This document shows positions 25,637 to 38,735 of a DNA stretch of 64,000 bases, piece by piece. The DNA is from Pyrrhoderma lamaoense (taxonomy: Eukaryota; Basidiomycota; Agaricomycetes; Hymenochaetales; Hymenochaetaceae). How positions within the stretch are numbered: the stretch's first letter is position 1; the number at the start of each line of letters is the position of its first letter. The stretch is taken from contig NBAZ01000029.1 in the NCBI GenBank assembly GCA_002794735.1, forward strand, positions 107,927 to 171,926. The letters are read 5' to 3'. The notes under the pieces are model-generated. The model saw only the letters and a program-made list of their open reading frames with translations, was not told where the DNA came from and did not search any database. A program made the position numbers and the translations under genes.

Positions 25637-26532
25637 ATGATTACTTTTTATGACCTTCCTTCTAAGCTTGATGGTAATGTCTGGTCACCGAATACGTTTA
25701 AAACTAGGTTAGTATTATACTTGTTCTATCTTGTAGAGCATATATGTGGTTGAAGTCATATATTTCTTGCATATATATTGGCTTACTAATTTCACTGAAA
25801 CTTACGGATACTCATATCGGAATTACTCGTTTAATACAGGTTGTCGTTGAACTACAAAGGCTTACCATTCAAGACCGAGTTCGTTGAATACCCGGACATT
25901 GCATCCTTTTTGAAGAAAATCGGGGAGAGCCAACGGAGAAGAAAATGGAAAAGACCACTACACGCTCCCTGCGATTCACGACTCGAACACTGGGAAAGTG
26001 ATCACTGACTCTGCGAATATTGCTTCATACCTAGACGAGACGTACCCTGATACGCCGGCACTTTATCCTGTACTTGATGGAGGGAAGATCCAAACGAAGG
26101 CGGCTGTGTCGGCGTTTCTGGGTTTGTTCCTCCAGAAATGGAGACCGATCTTTATGGTTGGGTTGTCAGCTACGTATAAGATCTTGAACCCTGTTAGTGC
26201 GGAGTACTTTAAGAGGACGAGGGAGGAGTGGTATGGGAAGCCGTTGAACAGTTTGCTCCTCCTGGTCCGGACAGTGAGGCGATGTGGAAGGGTTTGAAGG
26301 ATGGTTTGGATGGAATTGCTGAGTTGTTGGATAAGAACGATAAGGAGGAGAAAAACTATACTTGTTTGGAGATACGATCACGTTTGCGGATATTGCTGTT
26401 GCTAGTTACCTTTTGTGGTTGAAACTTGTTGTGGGCCCTGAGGACAAGGACTGGAAGGCTCTTGAAGGGTGGAATGGAGGTCGCTGGGCAAAGTTACTCG
26501 AAAAAACAAAGAATTTACAAGGAGGAAATTAA
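25637..26532 (+). CDS. LigE/etherase-like glutathione S-transferase (2)
   Basis: Exon 1, 25637-25707 (MITFYDLPSKLDGNVWSPNT), a 132-nt intron, then exon 2 from 25840 with RLSLNYKGLPFKTEFVEYPD, LPAIHDSNTGKVITDSANIA, SYLDETYPDTPALYP, QFAPPGPDSEAMWKGL and TFADIAVASYLLWL, ending at 26532. Same family and exon plan as 17105-17957. Four separate one-base gaps (near 25922, 25950, 26240 and 26353, all in or next to short runs of G or A) break the reading. Each is restored by one base and the domain is otherwise complete. Either a recent pseudogene or, more likely given its neighbours, an error-rich consensus. Probable role: glutathione-dependent detoxification. Confidence 0.75.
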
Positions 26533-27003
26533 AATCAAGTGCTATCTATGAACATGATAAATGTAAAAAGAACAAGTTGTAATTTAGCAGTTTCAAGAAG
26601 AATTCGATTGCGATTTACTTCCAAAGAAACGTAAAAATGTGATTCTCTCGTTTTCTCGTTTATACACTTTAATCTAACTGCTTATCTCGATGGGCCGACC
26701 TACCTTTATCTTCATAACGAAGTAAGACACAAGAACTCATGATTATTGAGATGGTGATCAACTCAAAATTTCATTATTATCAACTTCGGTTCCTAATCTC
26801 CGCAGCAATACTAGTTAGTAGGCTCGTCTTTTTATGGTATTTTAGCTATTTTGTACTAGGGTTGATGAGTTAGTAGTAATCATGATATATGCCTTTTATT
26901 TGAGCTCTCCACTAATTTAGGCAAGTCTTATTGATTGGCTTTGTTGATTTGATTTGGTTGATTCCTGCTTCTTCTTTCCTTCTTCGTATTCTTTTCCTCC
27001 TTT
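26533..27003. other. Spacer, nothing recognised
   Basis: AT-rich 470 bp between GST2 and a doubtful minus-strand ORF. No feature seen. Confidence 0.35.
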
Positions 27004-27291
27004 TTAAGCCCCAGAATTTTCTGGACTTGGAAGTATTTCTGTACCTGTGGTATGCTTTGCGAGTTTTTCGTCTAGGTTGGGATGGACCTTTAGGCAACAG
27101 TTTTTTGCTTTCTTTTGTGGTTGTTGGTCTTCTTCGTATTTCCGCTTGTTGGTATTATCAGTAGTCGTAGACGTAGCAGTGGAAGTTGTATTCGTAGTTG
27201 CAGCAGTAGTTACTATAGTTGTCTCCGTTTTGGGAACTTTGTCATTGGAAACTTGGTTCATCGGCTCAGTGCTCATTTTTGATGCTTTCAC
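27004..27291 (-). CDS. Small hypothetical protein, Thr-rich with a basic NLS-like stretch
   Basis: 95 codons on the minus strand. There is a Met near the start (MSTEPMNQVSND follows five residues in), a Thr/Ala-rich low-complexity middle, and the bipartite basic stretch KRKYEEDQQPQKKAK that resembles a nuclear localisation signal. A lysine/arginine-rich frame continues at 26912-27097, so a one-base gap may truncate it. No family recognised. The opposite frame (27047-27451) is Val/Leu-rich antisense shadow. Confidence 0.35.
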   Translation of the reverse strand: MKASKMSTEPMNQVSNDKVPKTETTIVTTAATTNTTSTATSTTTDNTNKRKYEEDQQPQKKAKNCCLKVHPNLDEKLAKHTTGTEILPSPENSGA

Positions 27292-28490
27292 TAGTTTTCT
27301 TTTTTTGTTTTTCTCTAAGACTCTTGGAGCTGGGAGTTTCTTTGCTTTAAGGAGAAAGGGATCGGGAAAAGAGGCGAGGAAAATGGGGAATAAGAGAGAA
27401 AAAAAGGATGGGGGAGGTGGAGTAAGGTGGTGCTATTTAATGATGCTATAAACAAAGGTGGGGGGAGCAAATAATAGCAAAGCGCGGGTATAGATTTATG
27501 GCGCGGAGCCTAAATTTTACTTATTTATCTCAATTAGCAATATTTTATTCCCATTCAGTATTTACTTGTATGGATAAGGCGTTACTATGATTAGCTAAGA
27601 ATAGCTTCCAACAAAAAAAAGGGTGGCAGCAAAGCAAAAAGCTGGGTATTTATCACGGGCCAAAACAGCATGTTACATATCAACAATTTTTATTGTCCAT
27701 CTCATTACTCAAATAAAAAGGAATGGTATCATAAAAAGAGTGTGAGTAATACTTAACGAGCGTCACTTATAAAAACGAGTGTAAGTTTGTGTTGTGTGGT
27801 AATATGGTTTGGGGTGAGATGAAAAGAGTATACGTATGTATATATGTGTAGTTCGACTTAACTATTCCTTTCAGACTATTCAAATTGATAATAGAAGTAG
27901 GGAAATAGAGATTTGGAGGAGAGAAAACTATTGGAGTCCATTATCCATATCCACAACAACACTAACAAGAATAAGGGAAAAGAGTAAGAGAGAGGGAAAA
28001 TATAAAGGTGTTGCTATGATGAAGCTAGGTTAATTAACGTGAAAAAAGACTCCGACGATTGTCCATGTTATGGTACGAGATGATAAATGTTGAAACGGAG
28101 ATTGCGAAAGGTAGGAGGATGAGAGCGTCAGGGGGGGGGAGGAGATATCAAGAAAAACGACAAACGAGTGGCAGCAAAGGAGATTATGATCGTAACGAGG
28201 AGCAAAGTAACATTAACAGGGAGGCAAGGAGGTCAAGGAGGTAAATTTAGAAAGTAGTAGCAGTGAGTAGAAAGAAGCGTCCTCCACAAACAAGAACATG
28301 AATCCCACACACAAAGATGAAGGGTCTCTCTCACACAGAAGAAGAAATCCCTTTTTTAAGAAGTAAAAATGCATCAAGCACCATACACAAAACGAGAAAG
28401 CGGAATAGAAATAAAGAAAAGAGGAAAGGTTTCCTATTTTCCTCATTTACCGACCCTATATTTGGCTCCCTTTACCAGAAGGGTGGGGGA
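27292..28490. other. Spacer, nothing recognised
   Basis: About 1.2 kb, purine-rich on the plus strand (28080-28420), which is the downstream flank of the minus-strand oxidase gene. Frames here are low complexity. No RNA gene seen. Confidence 0.4.
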
Positions 28491-30934
28491 TTAGTAACCC
28501 TGTCTTACGGGCTGGTGTGTATACGGATCAAACTCCCCACTCATACTGGGTGTTGTCCTTCCTGTGTAATCTTTGTATGGACTTGGTGCTCTCAAGTCTC
28601 CAGTGCTTGCTCCCCATGCAGTGCTTCCATTGTTCAATGGCATCATTGTCGCATCGCTGTCTCTCTGTGCCATCTGTGCACCATTTGGCCTCATGTTACC
28701 TGGCATGGCGGACTGGTTGTAGTCGTTGAAGGAAGACTGGGTATTAGCATTAGCCTGGCGGCGTGACTTCATGCAGATACCGATACCGGCACCAAGAGCA
28801 CCGATACCAACAACGGCTGCGACAATTCCACCAACAATTGCACCTGTGTGTGAAGAGCCTGAGTCACTGTCTGAGCTACTGCTGTTGCTGTTGCTGCTGC
28901 TCGATGAATCCGCACTTCCACTTGCACTGTCGAGTTTCACTGGGTCTGGCAATACCTGGACATCTGCAATATCCTGTTGACCATACTGTCCGTTTCCTAC
29001 AATTCCATATGTACCGTTGCTTGGAATACCCTTAACAGTTACAAAGGTGAAAACTGGTCCAGGCTGGAGCAAGTTCGGGTTGGGGGGAACCTGGCTAACA
29101 TGCAGAGTGAAAGAGCCATCTGAGTTGACAGTGTAAGTGTTGTTCAATGCGAGTGCGCGCTGACCCATGTTCATCGCGTGAGTCGTGAAACCTTGACGCA
29201 TAAGCCATACTGTTGTGTTTGCAGCCGCCTCATTTGCGCTACCGCTGTAGGATGATGCAGGTACTGTGATGTTGAAGTAGTTTCCTCCATAGGTGTAGCT
29301 TGTTGGGACACCAGTTGGTACGGGTCGGGTAGATCCGAAGTAAGGAGGATAGAAGATCTCAGCTTTGTATGTGGTTGGGAAGATGGTGGAGGTGTTAACA
29401 TCTACATTCGGGTTGGAACCTGCAATCAGGACACTCGCATCGGCAAGTAATACTGCAGACGAGTGGTACAACCGAGGGATTGTCGATGCCTGTAAACCAT
29501 CATCGCTCCACTTTGAACCGGCAGCCGCATTAGGGTTGAAAATAGCAGGAGTGTAGGTAGGATCCGAAGCGAGAGACTCGCCATAAGGCATATCTCCGTA
29601 AAGAGCTGTCTCACCAGTAGCTTGCGAGTATCCAGCCGTACCGTTCCTGCCACCATTGACAACCAACATAGTTCCGTCAGGGAGAAGGATGAATTGACCC
29701 ATTGTACGCCCGTCAAGCATGTCATCTTCTGCAACAAACTCTGGTGTAGATCCATCAGCTGGCTCAGGAGTGATTTTGTGGCAATCGTTAGATGCCGGGT
29801 AGTCGAAGGTGTTAATAGCAGGATATGAATAGTCACCCCACATTTCGTCAGTCATATTTGACCCGCCACAGAAGAGAATAGTTTGGGTGTAGTTGTCTGC
29901 TGGTGTGAGTGGCATCATAGCTGTCGCACCAGAAGCAGGATAGACACGAACAACACCATCAGGCATTCCAGGAAGAGCTGTTTCTTCATTGGTATCCGGA
30001 TCCCACAGTACTGAGAGAATATACTAATAAATACTTGAACTGCAGAGGTGAGTATTAGAAAGAACTTACTAGCGGAGACGTTGGCTTGAAGGAACATTTT
30101 TCCAGAGGCCATGAGGAAAGAGTGCGCATAAGAGTTAAGACCGGACGTGTCAATCATGAACTGCATAATAGTGGCATCACCCTTAGAGGGGTAAAATTCG
30201 TAAGTGGGTTCAGCGGCACCACCTTCGTACGTCGGATCAGTGTTTGGGTAGTTGCGGTTAATGTAACCACCATTGACAAATCCACCAATGATTGCAACTG
30301 AGCCGTCACCAAGGGTTCGGCAGCTGAGTACCATCTGTTCTTTTGCATAGCGAGTGTCTGTGCCGCATCGTCCACCCATTGGCAGTCACTGTCCCAAGAG
30401 GATTCATCACCAGTACATGGCTTGAGTACACGAATTGCCTTTCGTCCATCGTAATCACCGATAGTGGAATCGTAGGTGCCGGTATATCCATCGTTTGTGG
30501 AACCCATCGCTCCAAGAACACCCACTGCAGCATTACCTCCGAAAGTGAGGAAAGAGCCATTAGGCGTGTGCATTCCCGATGCGCAGAAAACGTTTGTCGT
30601 GACATCCATAAGAGTTGCTGTTCTGGTGTTTATGTCCCAGACTGCACCCCATGCAGGGTGTCCGTTAATCTGGGCTGCATTGCTTTCTGCCTTGTCGAGG
30701 ATGTAGACTTTCTCCTCATTACCAACGAACATCTGTTAACGCGAGTCAGGATTGGTTAGTATTTAGCGAGGAAATAAAATTTGAAATAGGTGAAGAGAAA
30801 GGACGGACCATCATAGCAGAGACCAGAGTATCACCACCATCGACGATTGAACCTGCGGTCTGAGCGAGAGAGGCAGGAATGAATGAGAGAGCGGCAGCTG
30901 CTGCTGCTAAACCGATTGGCTGCCGCGTCAACAT
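28491..30934 (-). CDS. Glyoxal oxidase / copper radical oxidase with membrane anchor
   Basis: Copper radical oxidase (galactose-oxidase-like fold, DUF1929 C-terminus) that makes H2O2 from aldehydes at the cell surface. Exons: 30934-30809 (signal peptide ending around ASLAQ), 30732-30070, 30010-28491. Candidate radical and copper residues: Cys in FCASGMHTPNGSFLTFGGN, Tyr in RWYSAAEPL, Tyr-His in RLYHSSAVLL and His in GFTTHAMNMGQR. A Ser-rich stalk is followed by a transmembrane helix (GAIVGGIVAAVVGIGALGAG) and a cytoplasmic tail rich in Asn, Gln and Pro, so the enzyme is probably membrane bound. One missing base near 30318 (GAACCCTTGG) breaks the frame between RWYSAAEPL and GDGSVAIIGG. Typical of wood- or litter-associated agaricomycetes. 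Confidence 0.9.
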
Positions 30935-33900
30935 TGCGGGCAGCTTGGGTATTTAGTGAGGAATATATGTAAAGAGAGAAATGAGGGGATTGAAATGAAG
31001 GTGTCGGCGGACGAAGAGGGATTTATGCTTGAGTTGTAGTGATCTAACGACTAGGAGAGGGGCGTCGTCACTGTTGAAGTCGTCGCCGAGGGAGGGGTTG
31101 AGGAGGAGAAACGGTTGAAGGATAAGAACAAGAAGAAAAGAGCGACGGGAAGAGCTTGGGGGTGAGAGAGGGGGGGTCGTCCTCAATCCTGCCTTTTTAG
31201 GGCTGGCACTCACACGCCTCTGCCCGTGTTCTCTTCCCTGGCTGTGCCGAAGATTTTAGTGCGCTTGTAGCTATTCTTAGATTTCAAATCTGGTTATTTC
31301 TTATTGATTTGGGTAAATAGAGATAGGGTAATGCAACAAGAAAGATGAATTAATAAGCAAACGCTCGTTGATTTTCTAGCTCGAGAAATTTGTTTTCCCG
31401 CCCCCCGACATTCCCTATTCTGCTCAAAGGGCGAAAAAATAAAAAGAGTAGCTCGGCCCACTCCCAGTCCTCTTCCCGACTCTCGCCTTGTATGGACGTT
31501 GTGAGTGTGAGCGTTCGAAAAGTCAACCCAGCTTTCTCGCTTCTTTCTCTTCATCGTCTTGGCAACTCTGGCTCTTTCTCATAAACAGTTTAAACATCTC
31601 TTCCAGTTCTTGGGTCAATCCTCTCCTCTCGTCTCTCTCTTGTCCCGATATTACATCAGCCTTAGCCTTAGCCTAGACTACCAGGGCCCCATCCTGGTTT
31701 CGGGATCCGTAGGATCAGCGCCCTGCTTTATTTCGGCTCACCCGTAAATCCAACACAGCCCGCCCGTCCATGTGCTTTCTCTCGTCTATCCCTGTCAGCG
31801 TTAATCCACCTTGTAATACTTCCATCACTCATCTCATAACTCTTCTACTCGCTAATCTCTGTTCACTGATCCAATGTATACTACTGCATCAATGCATCAT
31901 ATTCATACTTTTTCCACGCATCTAGTGTTGTGTGCCTCTTTCATTACTCCATTTTCAGATCTCGCCGACCTCGACATCAACCCGATTTTGGGTCGAACAA
32001 AGTTCGGGACCGTGTCTCCGTCTGTGACTGCGCATTCACCTCCATGCATATATAAAAAAGAACCGTTTTCCTCACTTTTTTATCCTTTCGCTCAGTCCTA
32101 GCCTAATCCTTTTTCGGACCCTCTCTCCTTTTTCTTTCTTAAAATGTTCCTAGATCGGCAATTAACCCCTCTTTCTCTCTGTATATCTTGCTTACATAAT
32201 ATAGAAACGACTAGATTTGCAGCGGGAAACATTATGTACGTGTCGCCGTCGGTGTATCTCTGGATATGCGCAATCTCTCTCTGGGTGCGGGGTAAACATA
32301 CCTTTTCGGATTTTATCCTGCTCCGGCTCCTTGTCGTTTCGCGCTATCCGTCACTCACACCTATGTTTCCTTCTAACCTTCTAATCTAAACTAATACCTT
32401 TCCTTCTCACACTTTTTTCCTCTTTCTTTTCTCTCCTTGTAATCCCCGAGGGCTCGGCTGTGTTTATAAAGTGCAAGGGAATTTCTAATTTTTTAGAGTT
32501 GCGCTTGTCCTTTCCGTTCGCGTCCATCCGTTTCCTTCCTCCTCCTCGTTCTTCGCGAACGTCGTATCTTGTAAACCCGCGGTGGATCATCCGAGTCTTT
32601 CCTCCTCCGTGTTGTGATTCTTCTTTTTCTTCGCTTATCTTGAGCGTTAGTTTGTTTGGGTATTTGAGATGCTTGATTCCTGGTCCTGTCATGCACGAAC
32701 ATAACATGATCTGATAGCATTGAACACGAGACGAGACCAGAAGGTTTCTTTCTATACTTTAACCATCTCCGCAGTCCTTCCATATACATTTTTGCCACAT
32801 ACATCATTTATGCATCATTGTTTCCTTGTTTCCACCTCGATACGTTATGACAATACATTCACTGATACGGTGTGCCATAAATATATATGAACAAATGACG
32901 TCCTCTATCAATACATTTGCACAACGCATTACAACATATTACGAAAGCGATGATTTCATGCAAGTCCTAGAATAGGCTCATATGACTTTCTGATGCCGCA
33001 TTGGACTCAATTTGGAGATATCAGCCATCAATAGGCATGTTTGACTTTGACTATTGGATCTTGAGATATGCTAATTATATAGTTGACGTGCATGTGATGC
33101 CGAAAGGTTTTAAGCAGTTCTTCGAACTAAAAATATGTGGTTGAGGTTAATTATAGACTCGCAATAAAGTGAGTGTGTGTGACTTTGAGAAAAGGAGAGG
33201 AATGAAATTGATGGTAACGGTGGCACGGCAACGCAACGATCCGCTTTCAATAAGGAGGGGGTCCTCAGTTTTCACTGGTCCGGCATGGTTTCTCATATAA
33301 CGATAAATATAACTTTTTTTCTGTCTTTTCTGATATACACACGTCTTTTGTATTTTTAGATGTGAAGCGCCTTTTTTTTGTTTAGAAGCGATCTGTTTGG
33401 AAGCATTGTTCTTAACTTGAGTTGATTTACCTCATCACAATTTCGGGCTTTGTTCTGGTGTTTTGAAAGGTCGTTTGAGATTGGTTCTGTTGGATGTTTA
33501 CATAGTTTTTCAGAATTGGATGTTTGGTGTCATACTTTTTTCATCTTCCTTTCAAGCACTTCTACTATCATAGTGACTTTGATATTGTAGTGTTTTTTCG
33601 TTCTATGGGATAAAGGGGAACGGGGACTGAGATTTCCGGATATGACCCTGGCTGGATTCTCGTGTGATCTTTATTCCTGGTGATCAAGATATTTTGTTCC
33701 TTCCCCGAGGTATAGGTATTGGTGTACTGACAAATCCCGTGAGATCCGATTGTTGCTATTCGTGCGTATAATAAACTTCAGTTTGGTTCGATTAGAGTTG
33801 ACAGTTAGAATGACTATAGTCACGGAGATGAGTTCGTAATATGGTAGTCATGTTTCTCATATTAACATACTTAGACCTCTGTTTTCGTTGCCGTACCCAA

Positions 33901-33973
33901 GATTAAAAAAAGTCAGATTTTGGAAAATGAGATAAAATAAGATAGAAACTGGAAAAAGGTTATGAGCCTTGTC
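30935..33973. other. Long gene-free region upstream of the oxidase
   Basis: Three kilobases with no convincing coding frame. 31100-32700 is strongly pyrimidine-skewed on the plus strand (many TCTCTC, CTTTCC and TTCCTC runs). The listed frames are Ser/Leu-rich products of that skew. It could be a large promoter with a long 5' leader or a non-coding transcript. Nothing more can be said from sequence. Confidence 0.4.
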
Positions 33974-34077
33974 TGGTTCAGCCCGGGATCGAACCGGGGA
34001 CCACTTGTGTGATAACAGATGAACAGGAGACCATCCAAACTGTAAGACAAGTGTGATAACCACTACACCACTGAACC
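33974..34077 (-). tRNA. tRNA-Val (anticodon UAC) with intron
   Basis: On the minus strand the acceptor stem GGTTCAG pairs with CTGAACC, with discriminator A. D arm GTGTAGTGGTTATCAC; anticodon stem CTTGT/ACAAG with loop CT-TAC-A..C; variable loop TGGTC; T arm CCCGG-TTCGATC-CCGGG. The 5' half is 34077-34041, the intron (31 nt) 34040-34010, placed one base after the anticodon as usual, and the 3' half 34009-33974. CCA is not encoded. Confidence 0.9.
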
Positions 34078-34466
34078 ACTGTTGATAGGGGTGCCTTGGA
34101 TGCACCAGAGCCAGAGTAAGTGTGGGAAGTACTGATATGAGGTTGAACGGATAATTGAAGTGCGGCAGTTCAGGATAATATATTACACGTGTAATAATAG
34201 CTGGCGTTTGTATATGTCACTAGACGTTCGCTTCTATTAGTGTATAAGTTTCACTGCTATGTTTTAATACTCATCTCGAAATAACTCACAGCAATAAGTC
34301 GAGTAAAGTGAGTCTTAGTCTATTGGTGAAGTCACAGAGCTGGCGTCACAATTGTCATATCACGTATGAGCAGCTTAGTAATGATCTTCATTTTTTGGTC
34401 TTGCGGTTAAGTTTAGTAAAATTCGATGTATGCATCTCTTTAAACCTTGACTTCACTCAAAAAAAA
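34078..34466. other. Spacer between tRNA-Val and PUF6
   Basis: A 390-bp AT-rich region. It should hold the PUF6 promoter and possibly a first PUF6 exon. No TATA box stands out. Confidence 0.35.
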
Positions 34467-37073
34467 ATGGCCCTCAAACTAGAAAGAAAGCGTGGCCACC
34501 CGGGTGCCGAGGACCAGCTCCGAAAAGGCGGATGTGAAGAAGTATAACAAGGAGAAAGATCCTGCTAAGGTTCAAGAGGAAAGGAAGTTGCGTAGAAAAA
34601 TGCCTGTAACAAATGCCGGGAATGTGAACGAGGATAGCAACTCGAGTGATGAAGGCGAAGAACAAGATTGGGACACTGCGAAAGATGATGAAAGTGGAAC
34701 TATGGAAGTTGATGAAGAACAGGAAACGCTCGAGGAATCGGGAAACAGTGAAGTGGATAACAATCAAAAGGCTAATGGTACAAGTAAAGAGCGTACTAGT
34801 CCGTGATAAATTCGAGACTTTGCTAGAATGAAGTCAAGCTAATTTTTGATTTTAACTCTTTTCTTGTAGGTGCCCGGGAAAGTCACAAGATACAAAAAGC
34901 GTTACACCAAGAACGACGAGCTGCAAAACAACATGCTCATGTACTTGTTGCTGCAAAACCTCTTTGGGCACAGGCGCGTAAGAAGGAATGTCCAAGAGAA
35001 GAACGAAAGAAGGCTGTCTCTGAATTAATGGACGTTATACGTGGTCATGTTCGTGACGTTGTATTCAAACATGATGCAAGTCGAATTGTACAGACGATTG
35101 TTAAATATGGAGGACAGGCAGAGCGAGATACTATAGCTCAGGAACTGAAAGGGGGGTATAAAGAACTTGCACAAAGCAAGTACTCTAAAGTGAGCTGATT
35201 TATTGGATCTCTTGGCTCTCATAGGTTGACGAACACTATTTAGTTCCTTGTAAGCAAGTTAATTCGCCTTTGCCCTGCCCATCGTGCTTCTATCTTTCTG
35301 GAGTTCCGAGGCTCTGTTGTGCGGTTGCTATTACATCGAGAGGCTGGGAGTGTACTTGCCGATGCTTTCGAGCTATATGCCAACGCTTATGAGCGGTCTC
35401 TTCTCTTACATGATTTCTATGGGAAGGAAGCCACGCTTTTCGCCCCTGCTCTCACTAAGCTCTCTACTGGGGGTAGCGTAGATGAAGATGAAAAAATGAT
35501 TCTCAAAAAAGGGCTTGCGGGTGCATTGGAAGGTGCAGACTTGGATCGTCGTAAACGTGTTCTCGCGGCTGTCAAGGAAAAACTCGATCTAATGTGAGTC
35601 TCAATTAACGTTTATGAGTAAATCTAGCCTGAGATGCTAATAGGCTTGAACTAGTTTAAATAATCCCGAAAAGGGTGCTCTCTCTCATACGATATTTCAT
35701 CGTGTACTCTGGGAATATCTATCACAAGTGAACAAACTTGAGGATGAGACTCTTCAAGAGAAGCTTCGCAGAGAGCTATTTGATTTGTGAGTCTCCTAAC
35801 TACCTCCATGACAAAGTAGAGGTTTAAAGTCCAGTATCATAGATGTCACGAGCAACTAGCCGAAATGGTGCATACAAAAGATGGTAGTCGAGTTGTCCGC
35901 GAGTTCATCGCTTACGGAACAGCTAAGGTTAGTAAAATCGCATTTTGATCATATTTGATCCTTGTTACTGACCCCTTCCAACAGGACCGAAAGCAGATTG
36001 TGAAAGTTTTGAAGCCCCATGTTCAGAGAATATGTCTAGACGATGAGGCTCAACTTGTTCTTTTTACTGCTTTGGATGTTATTGAGTTAGTTCTCTTCTT
36101 TCTCTAACCACTCGCATCTAAATAAACGTCTACGACAGCGATACTAAACTTACTGCGAAATCCATCGTCTCGGAAATCACTTCTCATGCTAAGGAACTCT
36201 ATACTTCCCCACAAGGTCGCCGATCGCTTCTCTATCTCATTGTCCCCCGTACCTCCCGCCATTTTACCCCTGCTCAATGTGCCTTACTAGCAGAGACCGA
36301 TGCTATCCGAGCAAGTACTAGTAAAAAAGACGAAAAGGTCAGACGAGATGAAATTCTAAAGGAAGCGAGTGGGCCACTAGTAGAATTACTTGAATCAGAG
36401 ACTACAGCAGAAGACATGATCCGCGACCCAGGAGGAAGTCTTCTGGTTACAGAGATAATGCTGTATGCTGAAGCAGGTAACAATCTATCTTCTCTATCGT
36501 TCTCTCGTATTTTCTCAACAATTCAATCAAACAGATAAAACAAAAGCCTATAAGACCCTCGTCGATCTTCTCCTCCAACCTTACCCTCCTCCTTCTCCTG
36601 ACACGAAACCACATATCATCGACCTTCCGCACTCTAGTCGAGTTTACAAGACCTTACTCCAAGGAGGTCATTATTCTCACTCAACCAAGTCGATCGTCAA
36701 TGTTCCTCTATCTGTTTTTTCCCCATATCAACTTGCATATGCTTGGCTTTTGAGTTCTGGTCCTAGGTAAATCACCGTGTCTGTTTTAATGGTTTTCGAA
36801 AAATAACAAACTAACAATCGGTAGTACCAACAGAAAAGAGATTTCACAGAATATTGCTCTGCAACCTAACTCCGCTGGGGGGCTTTCGTTATCGCTGCTC
36901 TCATCGATCGTGTTCGTTCTCAGTGTCCTGATAAAGAAGGAAATCAAGAGAATGAATCGGCACGGAGCGTAGTAGAGTCTTGGTTTGATAGTTCATTCAT
37001 AGATCGGATTTGTGATGTAAAAAATGAAACGGTTAAAGGAAGGAATGTTTTAATAGCTGCTTTACAAAAATAA
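34467..37073 (+). CDS. PUF6: Pumilio-repeat nucleolar protein PUF6 (Puf6/PUM3-like)
   Basis: RNA-binding Puf-A/PUF6-family protein of 60S ribosome biogenesis. Likely exons: 34467 to about 34780, 34870-35189, 35244-35593, 35655-35786, 35843-35927, 35985-36085, 36139-36476, 36535-36766, 36825-37073. An acidic/Lys N-terminus is followed by Puf-like repeats: DVVFKHDASRIVQTIVKYGG, FLVSKLIRLCPAHRASIFLE, SVVRLLLHREAGSVLADAFE, MVHTKDGSRVVREFIAYG. The C-terminal CPL-type domain includes YTSPQGRRSLLYLIVPRTSR and DPGGSLLVTEIM. The last exon needs one extra G in the run at 36887-36892 to join to GAFVIAALIDRV. The start is uncertain: ATG 34467 is not in frame with the rest of exon 1, where the reading continues from about 34483. 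Confidence 0.85.
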
Positions 37074-37509
37074 TAATAGTTATAGTTAGGTCTTTGACAA
37101 TAAATTTTCTCAAACTAAATAACTTTATACAATAATATATGCTATTATGAATGGTGTCATAATGCATAAATGTAATAATGCATCAAATATTTTTGTTATC
37201 AGTTTTAAAAGAAGTGAAAAAGATATATTTGTTGAGCTTGCAATGCAAAGCCCACATTTTAGTATTTACTACAATGGCCCAGAAAACTTATATACATAAG
37301 GTACTTGCACGATAAACTCAACACGCTGTCACATCACTGTAGCATCACGTGTAATGCGTTATGTCATGGTGCAAAATTCTCAGAAAAAAAAGTTTTTTTT
37401 CAATAATCCCTAATATGGCCTTTACTTGGGAGAATATTGAATTAAAGTTATAGAAAATTCAAATAATGTATTTTATTTATCTATATAAAGTAACAAGTAA
37501 TAATAAAGT
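37074..37509. other. Boundary between PUF6 and the transposon stack
   Basis: AT-rich, with no gene. An A8-G-T8 palindromic run lies near 37381-37402. Base composition drops here and the repeat D1 begins at 37510. Confidence 0.4.
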
Positions 37510-38735
37510 TGTTACAGTTTCCTTAAAACTAAAAGATCAGTGTGATTTACAATCTTAGTAATAAAGGTTTGATAACCCAGATAAAACAACTCCAATCTTG
37601 TTGCCAAAAGAGGTGAACTAGCAGTGTGCTGAGTAGTTAATCAAACTAAATAGACACCTAGTCTGGTTAAAGCTAACAAGCAGTTGGTGCTTTTTCAAGG
37701 TAGGGAGTCTCGAAGTCATCATACCAAGTGCTGAGAACACTACAAGTAAATTATGATAAAGAGGTAATCATGCAAAGTGTCAACCAAGGTATTGATTTAA
37801 TCTAAATAATGTCAATATAATAACTCATAGTACAATAACATGGTCCTTTTTGAAGAGTAAAGAAGTAGTCTCCTCACTGTACAGTAATAGAGAACAAGTA
37901 ATGATGTTAGAGAAAGCTAGATATTCTACCACAATACAGATACTCTCAAAGCAACACCTTTGCCAGCTAATAACAATTTTGACTGAGTGCAGGTATTGTA
38001 CTTCAAGTGTAGGTAATAGCTTATTACCATTTTACGGCTATAAGTGAGTTTGAACAATCTATGCTACTATGTTCAAAAGTTCTTCTTTTATAGCCTTCAT
38101 CAACACACATTATACCATAGGTATTATTTTATCTTAACTATAACCTTAAAGGCCCTTGCTCTATAAGTCCTTGAAAATCCTGTGTGTCCAACACATGTCT
38201 GAACCCTTATTATTTCTGCTCCACTGTCTATACAATTGTATTACTCTCTGAGACCCTGAGACCCTTAGATCTGATCTATAAGGATTCTCAATCTCCTGAC
38301 CTTGGGTCCACTGCCTTAAACTCTAAATAGCTCCAATTGTGGCTGAACTATGTTGTGCATTCACTTCACAAAGACCTTGTATGGTCCATGCCAACCCAGC
38401 AGGCCACACACTGTTCTGCTTTGAAGTATTGATGATATCCCCATTGTATGTATTCAAGCACATCAATTAACTTGAGATGATCATAGACATTCCTTAGTAA
38501 TTGACAGAGTAAGAGTATTCCTTATTCTAAGGGGTCTCATAGTATCACTTGATAGTAAACCACATTACTACTGCACCATTCCTTATGCTGGTGTCCAGTA
38601 TGCTTTATATTCGTTAAAACAACAATCCTGACTTGACCTCAGACATTTTCTTTTCTTCTTATCTCCAAAAAAGTAACATAGTGAAAGGTTTATACATCTT
38701 GCTTCTAATGAGAGAATTCTTGAATAGAATCATCT

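Noticed and set aside
27047..27451. Val/Leu-rich plus-strand frame resembling a membrane protein
   Set aside because: Produced by the antisense of a Thr-rich low-complexity stretch; no start context or conservation.
28726..29035. Plus-strand frames rich in Leu and Cys in the oxidase locus
   Set aside because: Antisense of the Ser-rich stalk and transmembrane segment of the oxidase.
32493..32807. Lys/Arg-rich minus-strand frames upstream of the oxidase
   Set aside because: They arise from the pyrimidine skew of the plus strand and lack exon structure or family resemblance.
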